Shown piece after piece: positions 12,083-19,916 of a stretch of 44,504 nt of DNA (position 1 is its first letter; each line of letters opens with the position of its first letter). This stretch comes from Lautropia sp. (lineage in GTDB: Bacteria > Pseudomonadota > Gammaproteobacteria > Burkholderiales > Burkholderiaceae_E), in NCBI GenBank assembly GCA_030528325.1, contig JAUMZD010000024.1, positions 1-44,504 on the forward strand, read 5' to 3'. A program made the position numbers and the translations under genes. The notes beneath the pieces are model-generated. The model saw only the letters and a list, made by a program, of their open reading frames with translations, did not search any database and had not been told where the DNA came from.

Positions 12083-12937
12083 ATGCCCTCACCGTCCTCT
12101 CTCGCATCATCCCTCCCTGCTCGCTGGTCTGCCGGGCAGAGCCAGACCCGTCCTGTCGATTCCCTGACCGCCAAGGCTCAGTTGCTCCAGCCCGACCATG
12201 CCGGGCGGCGGCGGCTGATGCGCCGTTGCGTGGTGCTGGGCGGGGCGGCACTGGCAGCCGGACTGGTCGATGACGGGGTGGCCTGGCGTCGTCTGGTGGC
12301 CGATTACCGAACCGAAGTCGGCGCACAGCGCCACGTCACCCTCACCGACGGAACCTACCTGCTGCTGAACACCCGCACGGCCATCGATGTCGATCGATCG
12401 CCGGACGCGCTTCATATCCGGCTGCTGACGGGGGAATTGCTGCTCGAGCAGCAGCCGGGCACCCGTCCTGTCGTCATCCGGACCGCCCAGGGCGAAGTGC
12501 AAGTCCGTGAAGGCCGCATCGTCGTCAGCCGGCAGGAACGGACAACGGAGGTCGATGCCCTGGCCGGTGTTGCCAGGGTGCAGTCCCTCGGACATGCGTC
12601 AGCCGTCGTCACCGTCGTCGGTGGTCAGCATCTCTCCTTCACCGCGCGTGCCACGGGGCAGCCCGTCGCCATCCAGCACGACCGGATCGCCTGGGTCGAC
12701 GGCCTGATCATCGCTCGTGACATGAAGCTCGCGGATTTCGTCCAGGAGCTTCAGCGCTACAGTGCTGCCCGGCTGCAGTGCGACCCGAGCGTGGGCAGCC
12801 TGCTGGTATCCGGCAATTTCCCCATCACCGATCTGAAGCGCGTCTTTGCCTGGCTCGCGACGACACTGCCGCTTCGGGTGGAGGAGCGGGATACCCAGTG
12901 GGGCAGACAGGCGCTCACCCTCCGGGCGCTGGGTTGA
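12083..12937 (+). CDS. FecR-domain protein lacking the usual N-terminal anti-sigma region
   Basis: This 284-residue protein matches the FecR/PupR family, membrane-spanning regulators that control ECF sigma factors in iron-siderophore signalling. A weak hydrophobic segment (about 48-62) is followed by the FecR domain, with YRTEVGAQRHVTLTDGTYLLLNTRT at its start (about residues 75-100). The C-terminal third (from WVDGLIIARDMKLADFVQELQRY) resembles the DUF4974/STN-like domain that contacts the TonB receptor. Family members normally begin with a DUF4880 helix bundle that binds the sigma factor. Here the first 45 residues show no such pattern. No sigma factor or TonB receptor gene adjoins it. It could be a decayed or repurposed orphan. 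Confidence 0.7.
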   Translation: MPSPSSLASSLPARWSAGQSQTRPVDSLTAKAQLLQPDHAGRRRLMRRCVVLGGAALAAGLVDDGVAWRRLVADYRTEVGAQRHVTLTDGTYLLLNTRTAIDVDRSPDALHIRLLTGELLLEQQPGTRPVVIRTAQGEVQVREGRIVVSRQERTTEVDALAGVARVQSLGHASAVVTVVGGQHLSFTARATGQPVAIQHDRIAWVDGLIIARDMKLADFVQELQRYSAARLQCDPSVGSLLVSGNFPITDLKRVFAWLATTLPLRVEERDTQWGRQALTLRALG

Positions 12938-13003
12938 CCTGCCTGCCTCGCTCCGAGGCACGATCCCGATGGGCAAGCGCGCGGCCTGCGCTATGATGAA
13001 GAC

Positions 13004-13696
13004 ATGAAAGCACATTCATCACCACCCCTGTGGCACCGCCCCGCACGTTCGCTTGCACTGATCGGCGCACTTGCGCTGGCGCTGGGCGTCTCGGCCTGTC
13101 ATACCACCCAGCTCAGCGCCCAGCAGCGGCGTCTCAGCTTCAGCAGCGAGCAGCTCACCCGGCACCTGCAGCGAACGCTGCCGAGCGAGCAATGCCTTTT
13201 CGGCAAACTGGCCTGCATGCATCTGCAGAACCCGCAGGTCAGCATGAAGGCCGATGACCAGCGTCTGTTCATCCGTTTCGATGCCCGCTTTTCGGTGCAG
13301 GGAGAAGACCTCGGTCAGGGCGCTGCCACGGTGGCCGGTGTGCCCCGATACGAGGCGGCCAAGGGGGCATTCTTCGTCAACAGGCCCGAGCTGCTGAAAC
13401 TCGAGCTGCCGGGCATCCCGGCCTATCAGTCCAGCATCGCTGCACAGCTCGTCTCCGAGCTGCTGGCCGAAGAGATTAGCCAGCAGCCGGTATGGACGCT
13501 GGATGAGAGCGACCCCCAGCAGGCACTGGCCCGGCTCACGCTCAGAGGGGTTCACGTCGAGAACGGGCGGCTCGTGCTCACCATGGGAGACGAGGAAGTG
13601 CCGCTGGAGGATCCCACCCAGCCCGAACCGGCTGCCGGGCCGAAGGCCGGGCCTGCCCAGCCCTTCAGCTGGCCCCCCAGAACCACTCGACTCTGA
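13004..13696 (+). CDS. DUF1439 (YceB-like) lipoprotein
   Basis: This 230-residue protein has an N-terminal signal peptide (LALIGALALALGVSAC) ending in a lipobox cysteine at about residue 32, so it is probably a lipoprotein. The rest resembles DUF1439/YceB proteins, which adopt a TULIP-like lipid-binding fold. The AKGAFFVNRPELLKLELPGIP stretch and the later QQPVWTLDESD segment parallel the YceB pattern. A low-complexity Pro/Gly/Ala tail follows the domain. The function of the family is unsettled. The stop TGA directly abuts a copy of the dispersed repeat (see 13696), so the tail may reflect insertion near the gene end. Confidence 0.75.
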   Translation: MKAHSSPPLWHRPARSLALIGALALALGVSACHTTQLSAQQRRLSFSSEQLTRHLQRTLPSEQCLFGKLACMHLQNPQVSMKADDQRLFIRFDARFSVQGEDLGQGAATVAGVPRYEAAKGAFFVNRPELLKLELPGIPAYQSSIAAQLVSELLAEEISQQPVWTLDESDPQQALARLTLRGVHVENGRLVLTMGDEEVPLEDPTQPEPAAGPKAGPAQPFSWPPRTTRL

Positions 13697-13735
13697 GGAG
13701 CCTGGGCGGCAGGAAAGTCGCGGGCGGGCCGGTCA
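13696..13735. repeat. Single arm of the dispersed foldback repeat
   Basis: AGGAGCCTGGGCGGCAGGAA and the following AGTCGCGGG match the left arm of the full element at 27105-27272. Similarity fades after about 13735. It lies between two convergent genes and its first base is the last base of the lipoprotein stop codon. Confidence 0.8.
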
Positions 13736-13776
13736 AACCCGCAAACAGTGTCGTGCCGGAGCCTGTGTCGAGGGGC

Positions 13777-14700
13777 CTACAGTGAAAACCGGTAGGCCAG
13801 ACCTGTCACGAACGATGGCATCCACCGTGTCTTGACCATCGGGCTTCGGGCAGCAGGCCCATTCAGGTAGACCAGGCTGAACGACGCAATCCAGACCCAG
13901 TGCTTGCTGGGCTCCCCCGTCAGGCCGATCGAGGCACCAAATTCCCGGATGCCCGAGCCGGGTGTGTACAGTGGCATGCCGCTGGCCAGATGTTCACGTT
14001 CCGTGATGCCATAGGTGTTGCGCATCGATTCCGCGTCGGCCCAGGTCATGCCGAGGTCGGCCGACAGCAGCAGTTTTGGCTTCAGCGAGCGATGCCAGTT
14101 CAGGCCGAACGGGATTTCGTAGCCTTCCTGGCGTCCCAGCAGATCGCCCACCACCCGTGCCTGCAACTGGACGGTGTCCGAGAGGTCGTAGCGCAGACGA
14201 ACCCGTCCGATCAGGGTGCCCCTCAATGGCTTGATGCCCTTGGCAGCATCTTCCTCACTGGCATCCCGCCCCCGGTGCAGGGAGAGTCCGAAACCGGCGC
14301 TGAAACGATCCAGACTGAACAGGGGGCCTGCCAGCCCCGTTTCCGATACCTGCCGGTTGTTGCGGGTGCTGCTGGCCCGCACCACGCTCGACTTGCTGAT
14401 CGAGTACCCCTTCCAGCTGATCCGGCCGGCCGGTGCCAGGGCCCGGCCGAGACGGCTGGCGCCACTGTATTCGGGCGACACGTTGGCGACCATCCCGATG
14501 GCCAGGTGTACCCGGTTGTCGGTTTGCTGCGGCAGGCGGATCTCGTCATCGACCCGGGTCACGGCCCGGGTGGCACGTTGAGAAGGCGTGAGCTGTCCCT
14601 GCGACAGGGCCGGGCCGGCGGTAGCCAAAAGTAGACCGGCCAGCAGTAACCGCCCAGACAGGCTGAGGGGTTTGGGGATATGGTTCACGCCGTGAGTCAT
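13777..14700 (-). CDS. MipA/OmpV family outer-membrane protein
   Basis: This 307-residue protein has a signal peptide (LLLAGLLLATAGPALSQG) and then a beta-strand-rich body ending in a terminal phenylalanine-containing strand (GLAYRFSL), as expected for an outer-membrane barrel. The region around VHLAIGMVANVSPEYSGA and the GLSLHRGRDASE loop matches the MipA/OmpV family. Members scaffold murein enzymes in E. coli or act as porin-like surface proteins elsewhere, so the role here is open. The ATG at 14700 is chosen because it gives a clean signal peptide; upstream extensions add a non-signal leader. No strong ribosome binding site is visible. Confidence 0.85.
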   Translation of the reverse strand: MTHGVNHIPKPLSLSGRLLLAGLLLATAGPALSQGQLTPSQRATRAVTRVDDEIRLPQQTDNRVHLAIGMVANVSPEYSGASRLGRALAPAGRISWKGYSISKSSVVRASSTRNNRQVSETGLAGPLFSLDRFSAGFGLSLHRGRDASEEDAAKGIKPLRGTLIGRVRLRYDLSDTVQLQARVVGDLLGRQEGYEIPFGLNWHRSLKPKLLLSADLGMTWADAESMRNTYGITEREHLASGMPLYTPGSGIREFGASIGLTGEPSKHWVWIASFSLVYLNGPAARSPMVKTRWMPSFVTGLAYRFSL

Positions 14701-14919
14701 GGGTGCGTCTGGAGAACGGGCTTTCCTGAAGTGATGGGGAAGTGTCCAACGTACCGGGCAGGGCGGCAGTCGCAATCTGATAGTCGGGTAGCAGCGGCAG
14801 CCCAAGCTCCACCATGTGGCGTCGGGTCGGTGACCTCTCCCTGTGCTTCAGGCGGGTTGTTCAGGGCGTGATTGCCCGCCCGATAGCCTCTGTCTGCATT
14901 GTCCTTTGGGTACGTCATT

Positions 14920-16782
14920 GTGTTGAGAACGGCGTTGGGAAACCTTCGAGTGTTGCTGGTGGAAGATGATCCGGCCTGGCAGCACCTGATTTCAGTCGGC
15001 CTGGGCGAACGCGGTATCGACGTCCAGGTGACCGATCAATTGTCGAAAGCCATTCCGATGCTGGAACGGGTGATGCCCGACGCCATCATGGTGGACGACT
15101 CTCTCTCGGATGCCGATGGCGTCCAGTCGGTTCGTCACCTTCGTGAGGCCATCGGCAGCCGCCAGATTCCCATCATGGTGCTGTCGAACCATGATGACGA
15201 AATCGGCATCGGCAAGGCGCTGAATGCAGGAGCTTCGGACTACTTCCAGAAATCGCTGCAGTGGACACAGCTGGCCGAGCGACTGCTGCATGGTATCAAT
15301 CTTGCCAAAGCCAAGCCGGCGGCAACCCAGTCCGAGGCAGTGGAACCGATGGTGCCTGCCCGGGAAAGTGTGGCAGATTCGATCGATGCGATCCGCTCGC
15401 AGCGCGAGCAGGCCAATCGTGATCCACTGACGGGCGTATTCTGCCGCACAGGTTTCGTCCAGCAGGGCGAGATGCTGCTGCGCCGCCGTCGGCCGCCCGG
15501 CCATGTTGCGGCGATCATGATGCTCGACATCGACCGCTTCCGTCGCATCAACGAGGCTTTCGGGCAACGCTCGGGTGATGCCGTGCTGCAGCACGTCGCC
15601 CAGACCTTGAAGCATGCCTTCCGCAACCTGTCGCAGGCCGATCCTGCCAGCAAGCAGGAAGATGTCGTGGCCGATCTGATGATCGGCCGGCTGACGGGCG
15701 ATGAATACGCCCTGATCTTTTCAAACCTGCCCAACGAGGACACGGCCCGCAAGGCGGCGGAGATCATCCAGGCCCATCTGCGGCGTCCCTTCCAGATCGA
15801 TGGGCTCGACCTGATGCTGCGCACCTCCATCGGGACGGCCTGGTTTCCGAAACACGGACGAAATTTCGAGATGCTGCTGGCCAAGGCCGACGTGGCGATG
15901 ACGGTCGCGCGGCAGCAGGGCGGCAATCGGGTACTGATCTATGACGACGCCTATGGGGATCAGCTGCGAGGTGATTTTGAATTGCAATCGGCACTGGCCA
16001 CCGTGCTGGATCGCAACGAGCTGGTGCTGCATTATCAGCCGATCATCGACAGTCGCAGCGGCCGGGTCGCCGGGGTCGAAGCGCTGATGCGCTGGATGCG
16101 GGGCGCCCAGATGCTGTCGCCTGGCAAATTCATCCCGCTGGCCGAGGACAGCGGACTGGATTTCCGGATGGGGGAATGGGCCATCTCCGAGGCCTTGCAG
16201 CAGTTGCGTCGCTGGCAGCTCTCGGGGGTCAGCATTCCGGGGGTGTCGGTCAACGTCAATGTCCGGCACCTGAAACAGCCCAGCCTGCTGCGTGCCGTCA
16301 AGCATGCGCTGGAGGCCACGGGCATCAGCCCGTCGGCATTGACGCTGGAGTTGACCGAAGTCGACGTGATGCGGGACATCGAAGGGGTGTTGCCGGCGCT
16401 CTGGAGCCTGAAGAAGCTCGGCGTCAGGATTGCCCTGGATGACTTCGGCTCGGGCTTCTCGTCCGTTTCCTATCTGACCCGGATGCCGGTCGATGTGCTG
16501 AAGATCGACCGCGTGTTCGTCAGCGATGTCGAACAGAATCCCGACCAGCTGAAGGTCGTGCGCAGCATCATCGCCCTGGCAGGGGCGCTGGATCTGCAGG
16601 TGGTGGGCGAGGGCGTCGAGCAGGCGAGCGAAATGGCCTCGCTGCAGAAACTCGGCTGCCAGGATCTGCAGGGCTATCTGTTCACCAAGCCGCTCACGGC
16701 CGAGCATCTGGAGAGCTGGATGGCAGAGGGTCTGCACCAGGTGCTGCGCACGCGTGCCCCGTCGACCGTGACCGAGACCTGA
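14920..16782 (+). CDS. REC-GGDEF-EAL response regulator, probable c-di-GMP phosphodiesterase
   Basis: This protein of about 620 residues has three domains. The N-terminal receiver has acidic residues in LLVEDD, the probable phosphoacceptor D59 in MVDDSL, and lysine in YFQKS. The GGDEF domain (about 165-345) has TGDEY at 259-263 in place of GGDEF, so cyclase activity is unlikely. The C-terminal EAL domain looks complete: EAL at 387-389, LELTE, DDFGSG, LKID, GEGVE and QGYLF. The expected activity is hydrolysis of c-di-GMP under phosphorelay control. No ATG is available near the start; the GTG at 14920 is one of several GTG/TTG choices. No partner histidine kinase lies nearby. Confidence 0.9.
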   Translation: MLRTALGNLRVLLVEDDPAWQHLISVGLGERGIDVQVTDQLSKAIPMLERVMPDAIMVDDSLSDADGVQSVRHLREAIGSRQIPIMVLSNHDDEIGIGKALNAGASDYFQKSLQWTQLAERLLHGINLAKAKPAATQSEAVEPMVPARESVADSIDAIRSQREQANRDPLTGVFCRTGFVQQGEMLLRRRRPPGHVAAIMMLDIDRFRRINEAFGQRSGDAVLQHVAQTLKHAFRNLSQADPASKQEDVVADLMIGRLTGDEYALIFSNLPNEDTARKAAEIIQAHLRRPFQIDGLDLMLRTSIGTAWFPKHGRNFEMLLAKADVAMTVARQQGGNRVLIYDDAYGDQLRGDFELQSALATVLDRNELVLHYQPIIDSRSGRVAGVEALMRWMRGAQMLSPGKFIPLAEDSGLDFRMGEWAISEALQQLRRWQLSGVSIPGVSVNVNVRHLKQPSLLRAVKHALEATGISPSALTLELTEVDVMRDIEGVLPALWSLKKLGVRIALDDFGSGFSSVSYLTRMPVDVLKIDRVFVSDVEQNPDQLKVVRSIIALAGALDLQVVGEGVEQASEMASLQKLGCQDLQGYLFTKPLTAEHLESWMAEGLHQVLRTRAPSTVTET

Positions 16783-16917
16783 GACCTGGGGCGCCGTTCG
16801 CATGGTCTGCTCCCTGACGGATCGGATCGTCAGGCCTTGGCAGGGTTGTGCTGATCTGCGACCGTCAACCGGTTACGATACGGTCTTTTCACGCACGAAA
16901 GGCAGAAAAGACACGAC

Positions 16918-17604
16918 ATGGATGCGGCAGCACGGAAGGCGCAACAGGATGCCCTGAAAAAGGCAGCGGCCGAACGGGCCATGGATTGGCTTACCCCCGG
17001 CAAGGTGGTCGGTGTCGGTACCGGTTCCACCGTCAGGTTCTTCATCGATGCCCTGGCACGACGTCGGGACGAATTCCCGCAGGCCGTCTCCAGCTCCGAG
17101 AGCAGCACGGCGCTCCTGAAGGCAGCCGGCATCGAGGTGCTCGACCTGAACGAGGTCGGTGAGATCGACTGCTATGTGGATGGTGCCGATGAGGTCGATC
17201 CCGGATTCGCGCTGATCAAGGGCGGTGGCGGTGCGCTGACCCGTGAGAAGATCATCGCCGAGGCATCGCGCCAGTTCGTCTGCATCGTCGACCAGAGCAA
17301 ATGCGTGCCTGTCCTGGGCACATTCCCGCTACCCGTCGAGGTGGTGCCGATGGCCGTGAGTCTGATCACGCGCCAGCTGGAGGCGCTGGGAGGCCAGGTT
17401 CGTCAACGGCCGGATTTCGTCACCGACAACGGCAACCTGATCCTCGACGTGTCGGGGCTGTCGATCACCGATCCCCAGGGGCTGGAGGAGCGCATCAACC
17501 ATTGGCCGGGTGTCGTCACCGTGGGGCTGTTCGCCCGTCGCCGGCCGGAAACCGTGCTGGTGGCTGCACCGGAAGGGGTGCAGGTGAAAACCCTGTCGGA
17601 CTGA
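16918..17604 (+). CDS. rpiA: Ribose-5-phosphate isomerase A
   Basis: This 228-residue enzyme interconverts ribose 5-phosphate and ribulose 5-phosphate in the pentose phosphate pathway. Visible signatures are the phosphate-binding GVGTGSTV near residue 31, DGADEVD near 84 with catalytic acids, and [11 protein letters not shown] near 100 with the catalytic lysine. Length is normal for RpiA. The gene stands alone, with a fragment of the dispersed repeat 77 bp downstream and the convergent yggX gene beyond. Confidence 0.96.
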   Translation: MDAAARKAQQDALKKAAAERAMDWLTPGKVVGVGTGSTVRFFIDALARRRDEFPQAVSSSESSTALLKAAGIEVLDLNEVGEIDCYVDGADEVDPGFALIKGGGGALTREKIIAEASRQFVCIVDQSKCVPVLGTFPLPVEVVPMAVSLITRQLEALGGQVRQRPDFVTDNGNLILDVSGLSITDPQGLEERINHWPGVVTVGLFARRRPETVLVAAPEGVQVKTLSD

Positions 17605-17680
17605 CGATCTGCGCCTGAAACCTCTCACGCCCAAGCTCTTAGAGCGTGTTATGCACTTATTCGTCCCCGCGAAAGCCCCT

Positions 17681-17710
17681 CTGAGCGGCAGGAAAGTCGC
17701 GGGCTGCAAG
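17681..17710. repeat. Truncated arm of the dispersed foldback repeat
   Basis: GAGCGGCAGGAAAGTCGCGG and the following GCTGCAAG match the inner part of the left arm of the element at 27105. The outer AGGAGCCTGG end is missing or changed. It lies between the convergent rpiA and yggX genes. Confidence 0.7.
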
Positions 17711-17778
17711 GCTCGGGGCATCGGACCCCCCGATGGCGGTCATGACCGATCCCGCCGGGGGAGGGACGCGCTGCAGTG

Positions 17779-18051
17779 TCAGGCCGTCGGCGGCACGTAG
17801 CCGGCGGGCCGTTCGGCGCCATCGCCGAAGAAGTAGCTCTCCATCTGCTGGGCCAGATACTTGCGGGCGCGCACATCGGCCAGGTTCAGGCGGTTCTCGT
17901 TCACCAGCATCGTCTGGTGACGCAGCCAGCCCTGCCAGGCTTCCTTCGAGACATGCTCCCACAGGCGCTTGCCAAGCTCGCCGGGGTAGGGGGGCAGGTC
18001 CAGCCCCTCGGCTTCTTGCTGAAGTTTGATGCAGAAAACGGTACGTGCCAT
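17779..18051 (-). CDS. yggX: Fe(2+)-trafficking / oxidative damage protection protein
   Basis: This 90-residue protein is YggX, a small cytosolic protein linked to iron trafficking and protection of Fe-S clusters from oxidation. The start MARTVFC places the conserved cysteine at position 7. The following [21 protein letters not shown] and NENRLNL segments are family hallmarks. An upstream start would add ten unrelated residues. It lies next to argA and hrpA, an arrangement I recall from Burkholderiales. Confidence 0.95.
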   Translation of the reverse strand: MARTVFCIKLQQEAEGLDLPPYPGELGKRLWEHVSKEAWQGWLRHQTMLVNENRLNLADVRARKYLAQQMESYFFGDGAERPAGYVPPTA

Positions 18052-18134
18052 AAGACAGCGGCTCCTGGCTGAAGTGAACAAAGCCGTATGGTAACGGCAG
18101 CACGTTCTTCATGAGCCGGATATTCCCTGTTGCC

Positions 18135-18164
18135 AGGAGCTTGGGCGGCAGGCATCGCGATGCC
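18135..18164. repeat. Short copy of the repeat arm ending in a perfect palindrome
   Basis: AGGAGCTTGGGCGGCAGG matches the outer arm of the dispersed element. It then changes into GGCATCGCGATGCC (18151-18164), a perfect 14-bp palindrome. It sits in the 187-bp gap between yggX and argA. Confidence 0.6.
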
Positions 18165-18238
18165 GGGGAGGGGGGTCTGGCTGTGCTGGCTGGTAAGGGG
18201 GCACCTGTCGGTGAGGAGCGCGTCGTGGGCCTTTGCCG

Positions 18239-19609
18239 TCAGAGATCCTTCAGCAGCACCTGCGAGCGCCGCTGCCAGTTGTACAGGTTCTTGCGGCTGC
18301 CCGGCAGGTCATCGACCGTGCCCGGCCGGAAGCCCCGCTTCAGGAACCAGTGCCCGGTGCGGGTCGTCAGCACGAACAGCGTCCTGATGCCGGCCGCCCG
18401 AGCGCGCTGCTCGATCCGCTGCATCAGCCGTTCGCCATCGCCCTTGCCCTGGGATTGGGCGCTGACCGCCAGACAGGCCATCTCGGCCATCTTCTCGTCC
18501 GGAAAGGCGTACATCGCGGCGCAGCCGAAAATCACCTCGTCGTGCTCGATCACCGTGAAATTCGCGATCTCGGATTCGATCAGGGCCCGGTCGCGCTTGA
18601 CCAGCGTGCCGTCCTCCTCCAGCGGCTGGATCACCGCGAGGATCCCGCCCACATCGTCCGGGGTGGCTTCGCGCAACGCCTCCAGTGTTTCTTCCACCAC
18701 CATCGTGCCGATGCCATCGTGCAGGAAGAATTCCAGCAGCACCACGCCATCGGTCGCGAAGGGCACCATGTGCGAGCGCGTCACGCCTCCTTCGCAGGCC
18801 CGCAGCGCAGCCCGCAGATAGGGGCGGATCGTCGGGGACAGCGTCGGGGAGTCCAGCAGCTGACGGGCCGTCGCTTCCGAAATCTCGGTCTGGATACGCC
18901 CCTGATCATCGGCAAGGCCATCGTCCTCGCAGAGGAACACCAGCTTGTCGGCATCGAGTGCGATGGCCGTGGCTGCCGCCACTTCCTCCATCGACAGGTT
19001 GAAGGCCTCGCCGGTGGCCGAATAGCCGATGTTCGACAGCAGCACGATCTGCTTGTTGTCCAGCGCCGTACGGATCGAGGCGGCATCGACCTTGCGTACA
19101 AGACCGCTGTAGGCAAAATCCACGCCATCGACGATACCCACCGGCCGCGCGAGCGTGAAATTGCCCGAAATCACGCGGATGCCCGCATTGGCCATCGGCG
19201 TGTTCGGCAGCCCCTGCGAGAACAGCGCCTCCATGTCGTAACGGATCTCGCCCGCGGCTTCCTTGGCGCACTCCAGCGTCACCTGATCCGTGATCCGCAA
19301 GCCATCGTGATACTGCGGCTCCCGTCCCCGCAGGCGCAGCTGCTCGTTGATCTGGGGACGGCAGCCGTTCACGATCACGATGCGGATCCCGATCGAATGC
19401 AGCAGGCTCAGATCCTGCACCAGCGCATTGATGCTGCCCGGCGACTCCAGCACCTCGCCCGGAATGCCCATCACGAAAGTCTGTCCGACGAACTTGTGGA
19501 TGTAGGGCGCCACCTGTCGCAGCCAGGCCACGAACCGGGCGTGATGGTTCTCGATCGTGTCGGCAGGGGCTTGAGTTCCCGGGGCGGCAGGGGTGGACAA
19601 CGGCGACAT
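18239..19609 (-). CDS. argA: N-acetylglutamate synthase
   Basis: This 456-residue enzyme makes N-acetylglutamate from glutamate and acetyl-CoA, the first step of arginine synthesis. It has an N-terminal amino-acid-kinase-like domain (about 30-290, including IVIVNGCRPQINEQL and the ISGNFTLARPVGIVDGVDF stretch) that usually binds arginine for feedback inhibition. A C-terminal GNAT domain follows (about 310-450), with the acetyl-CoA loop QGKGDGERL and FLKRGF. This is the classical two-domain bacterial type. A shared 307-bp region separates its start from the divergent hrpA gene. Confidence 0.95.
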   Translation of the reverse strand: MSPLSTPAAPGTQAPADTIENHHARFVAWLRQVAPYIHKFVGQTFVMGIPGEVLESPGSINALVQDLSLLHSIGIRIVIVNGCRPQINEQLRLRGREPQYHDGLRITDQVTLECAKEAAGEIRYDMEALFSQGLPNTPMANAGIRVISGNFTLARPVGIVDGVDFAYSGLVRKVDAASIRTALDNKQIVLLSNIGYSATGEAFNLSMEEVAAATAIALDADKLVFLCEDDGLADDQGRIQTEISEATARQLLDSPTLSPTIRPYLRAALRACEGGVTRSHMVPFATDGVVLLEFFLHDGIGTMVVEETLEALREATPDDVGGILAVIQPLEEDGTLVKRDRALIESEIANFTVIEHDEVIFGCAAMYAFPDEKMAEMACLAVSAQSQGKGDGERLMQRIEQRARAAGIRTLFVLTTRTGHWFLKRGFRPGTVDDLPGSRKNLYNWQRRSQVLLKDL

Positions 19610-19916
19610 GGCAGCAGCATCGAACAGGATTGGGCGCCATTATCGCCGAATCCTGTTCACGATGGACCCAAGCGCCTGGATGGTGCGCCGCATGCCTCCG
19701 GTGATAGGATTCGCATCAGATCAACAACATTGACGCATGACACGCGCCGGGCAGAAGGATCATGAAACCCTCTGGACTGCTGGGCATCTCGGTAGATGTC
19801 CTCACGCCACGGGCACTACCGGATCGTGCCCGGGATCAGGTCATTGCCGAGGCGGTGCCGGTATGAAACGGAACCAGCTCATCCGTTGCTGACTGATCTG
19901 AACCTTTCTCCCCATC
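19610..19916. other. Divergent control region between argA and hrpA
   Basis: This 307-bp stretch must carry the promoters of both flanking genes. A small hairpin (CGGGCAC at 19810-19816, GTGCCCG at 19826-19832) lies in the hrpA leader about 85 bases before its start. No arginine-repressor box that I can defend is visible. A possible 34-codon frame is listed separately. Confidence 0.45.
19762..19866 (+). CDS. Possible 34-residue leader ORF upstream of hrpA
   Basis: An ATG preceded by AGAAGGA opens a 34-codon frame ending 50 bases before hrpA. The ribosome site is rather close to the start. The product shows no motif, membrane segment or amino-acid run that would suggest attenuation. It could be a small protein or chance. 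Confidence 0.18.
   Translation: MKPSGLLGISVDVLTPRALPDRARDQVIAEAVPV

Noticed and set aside
11883-12326. Leftward frame opposite the start of the FecR-like gene
   Set aside because: Arg/Pro-rich antisense composition and overlap with the better supported FecR frame.
18233-19765. 510-residue rightward frame across argA
   Set aside because: Antisense of argA; no motif and no ribosome site.
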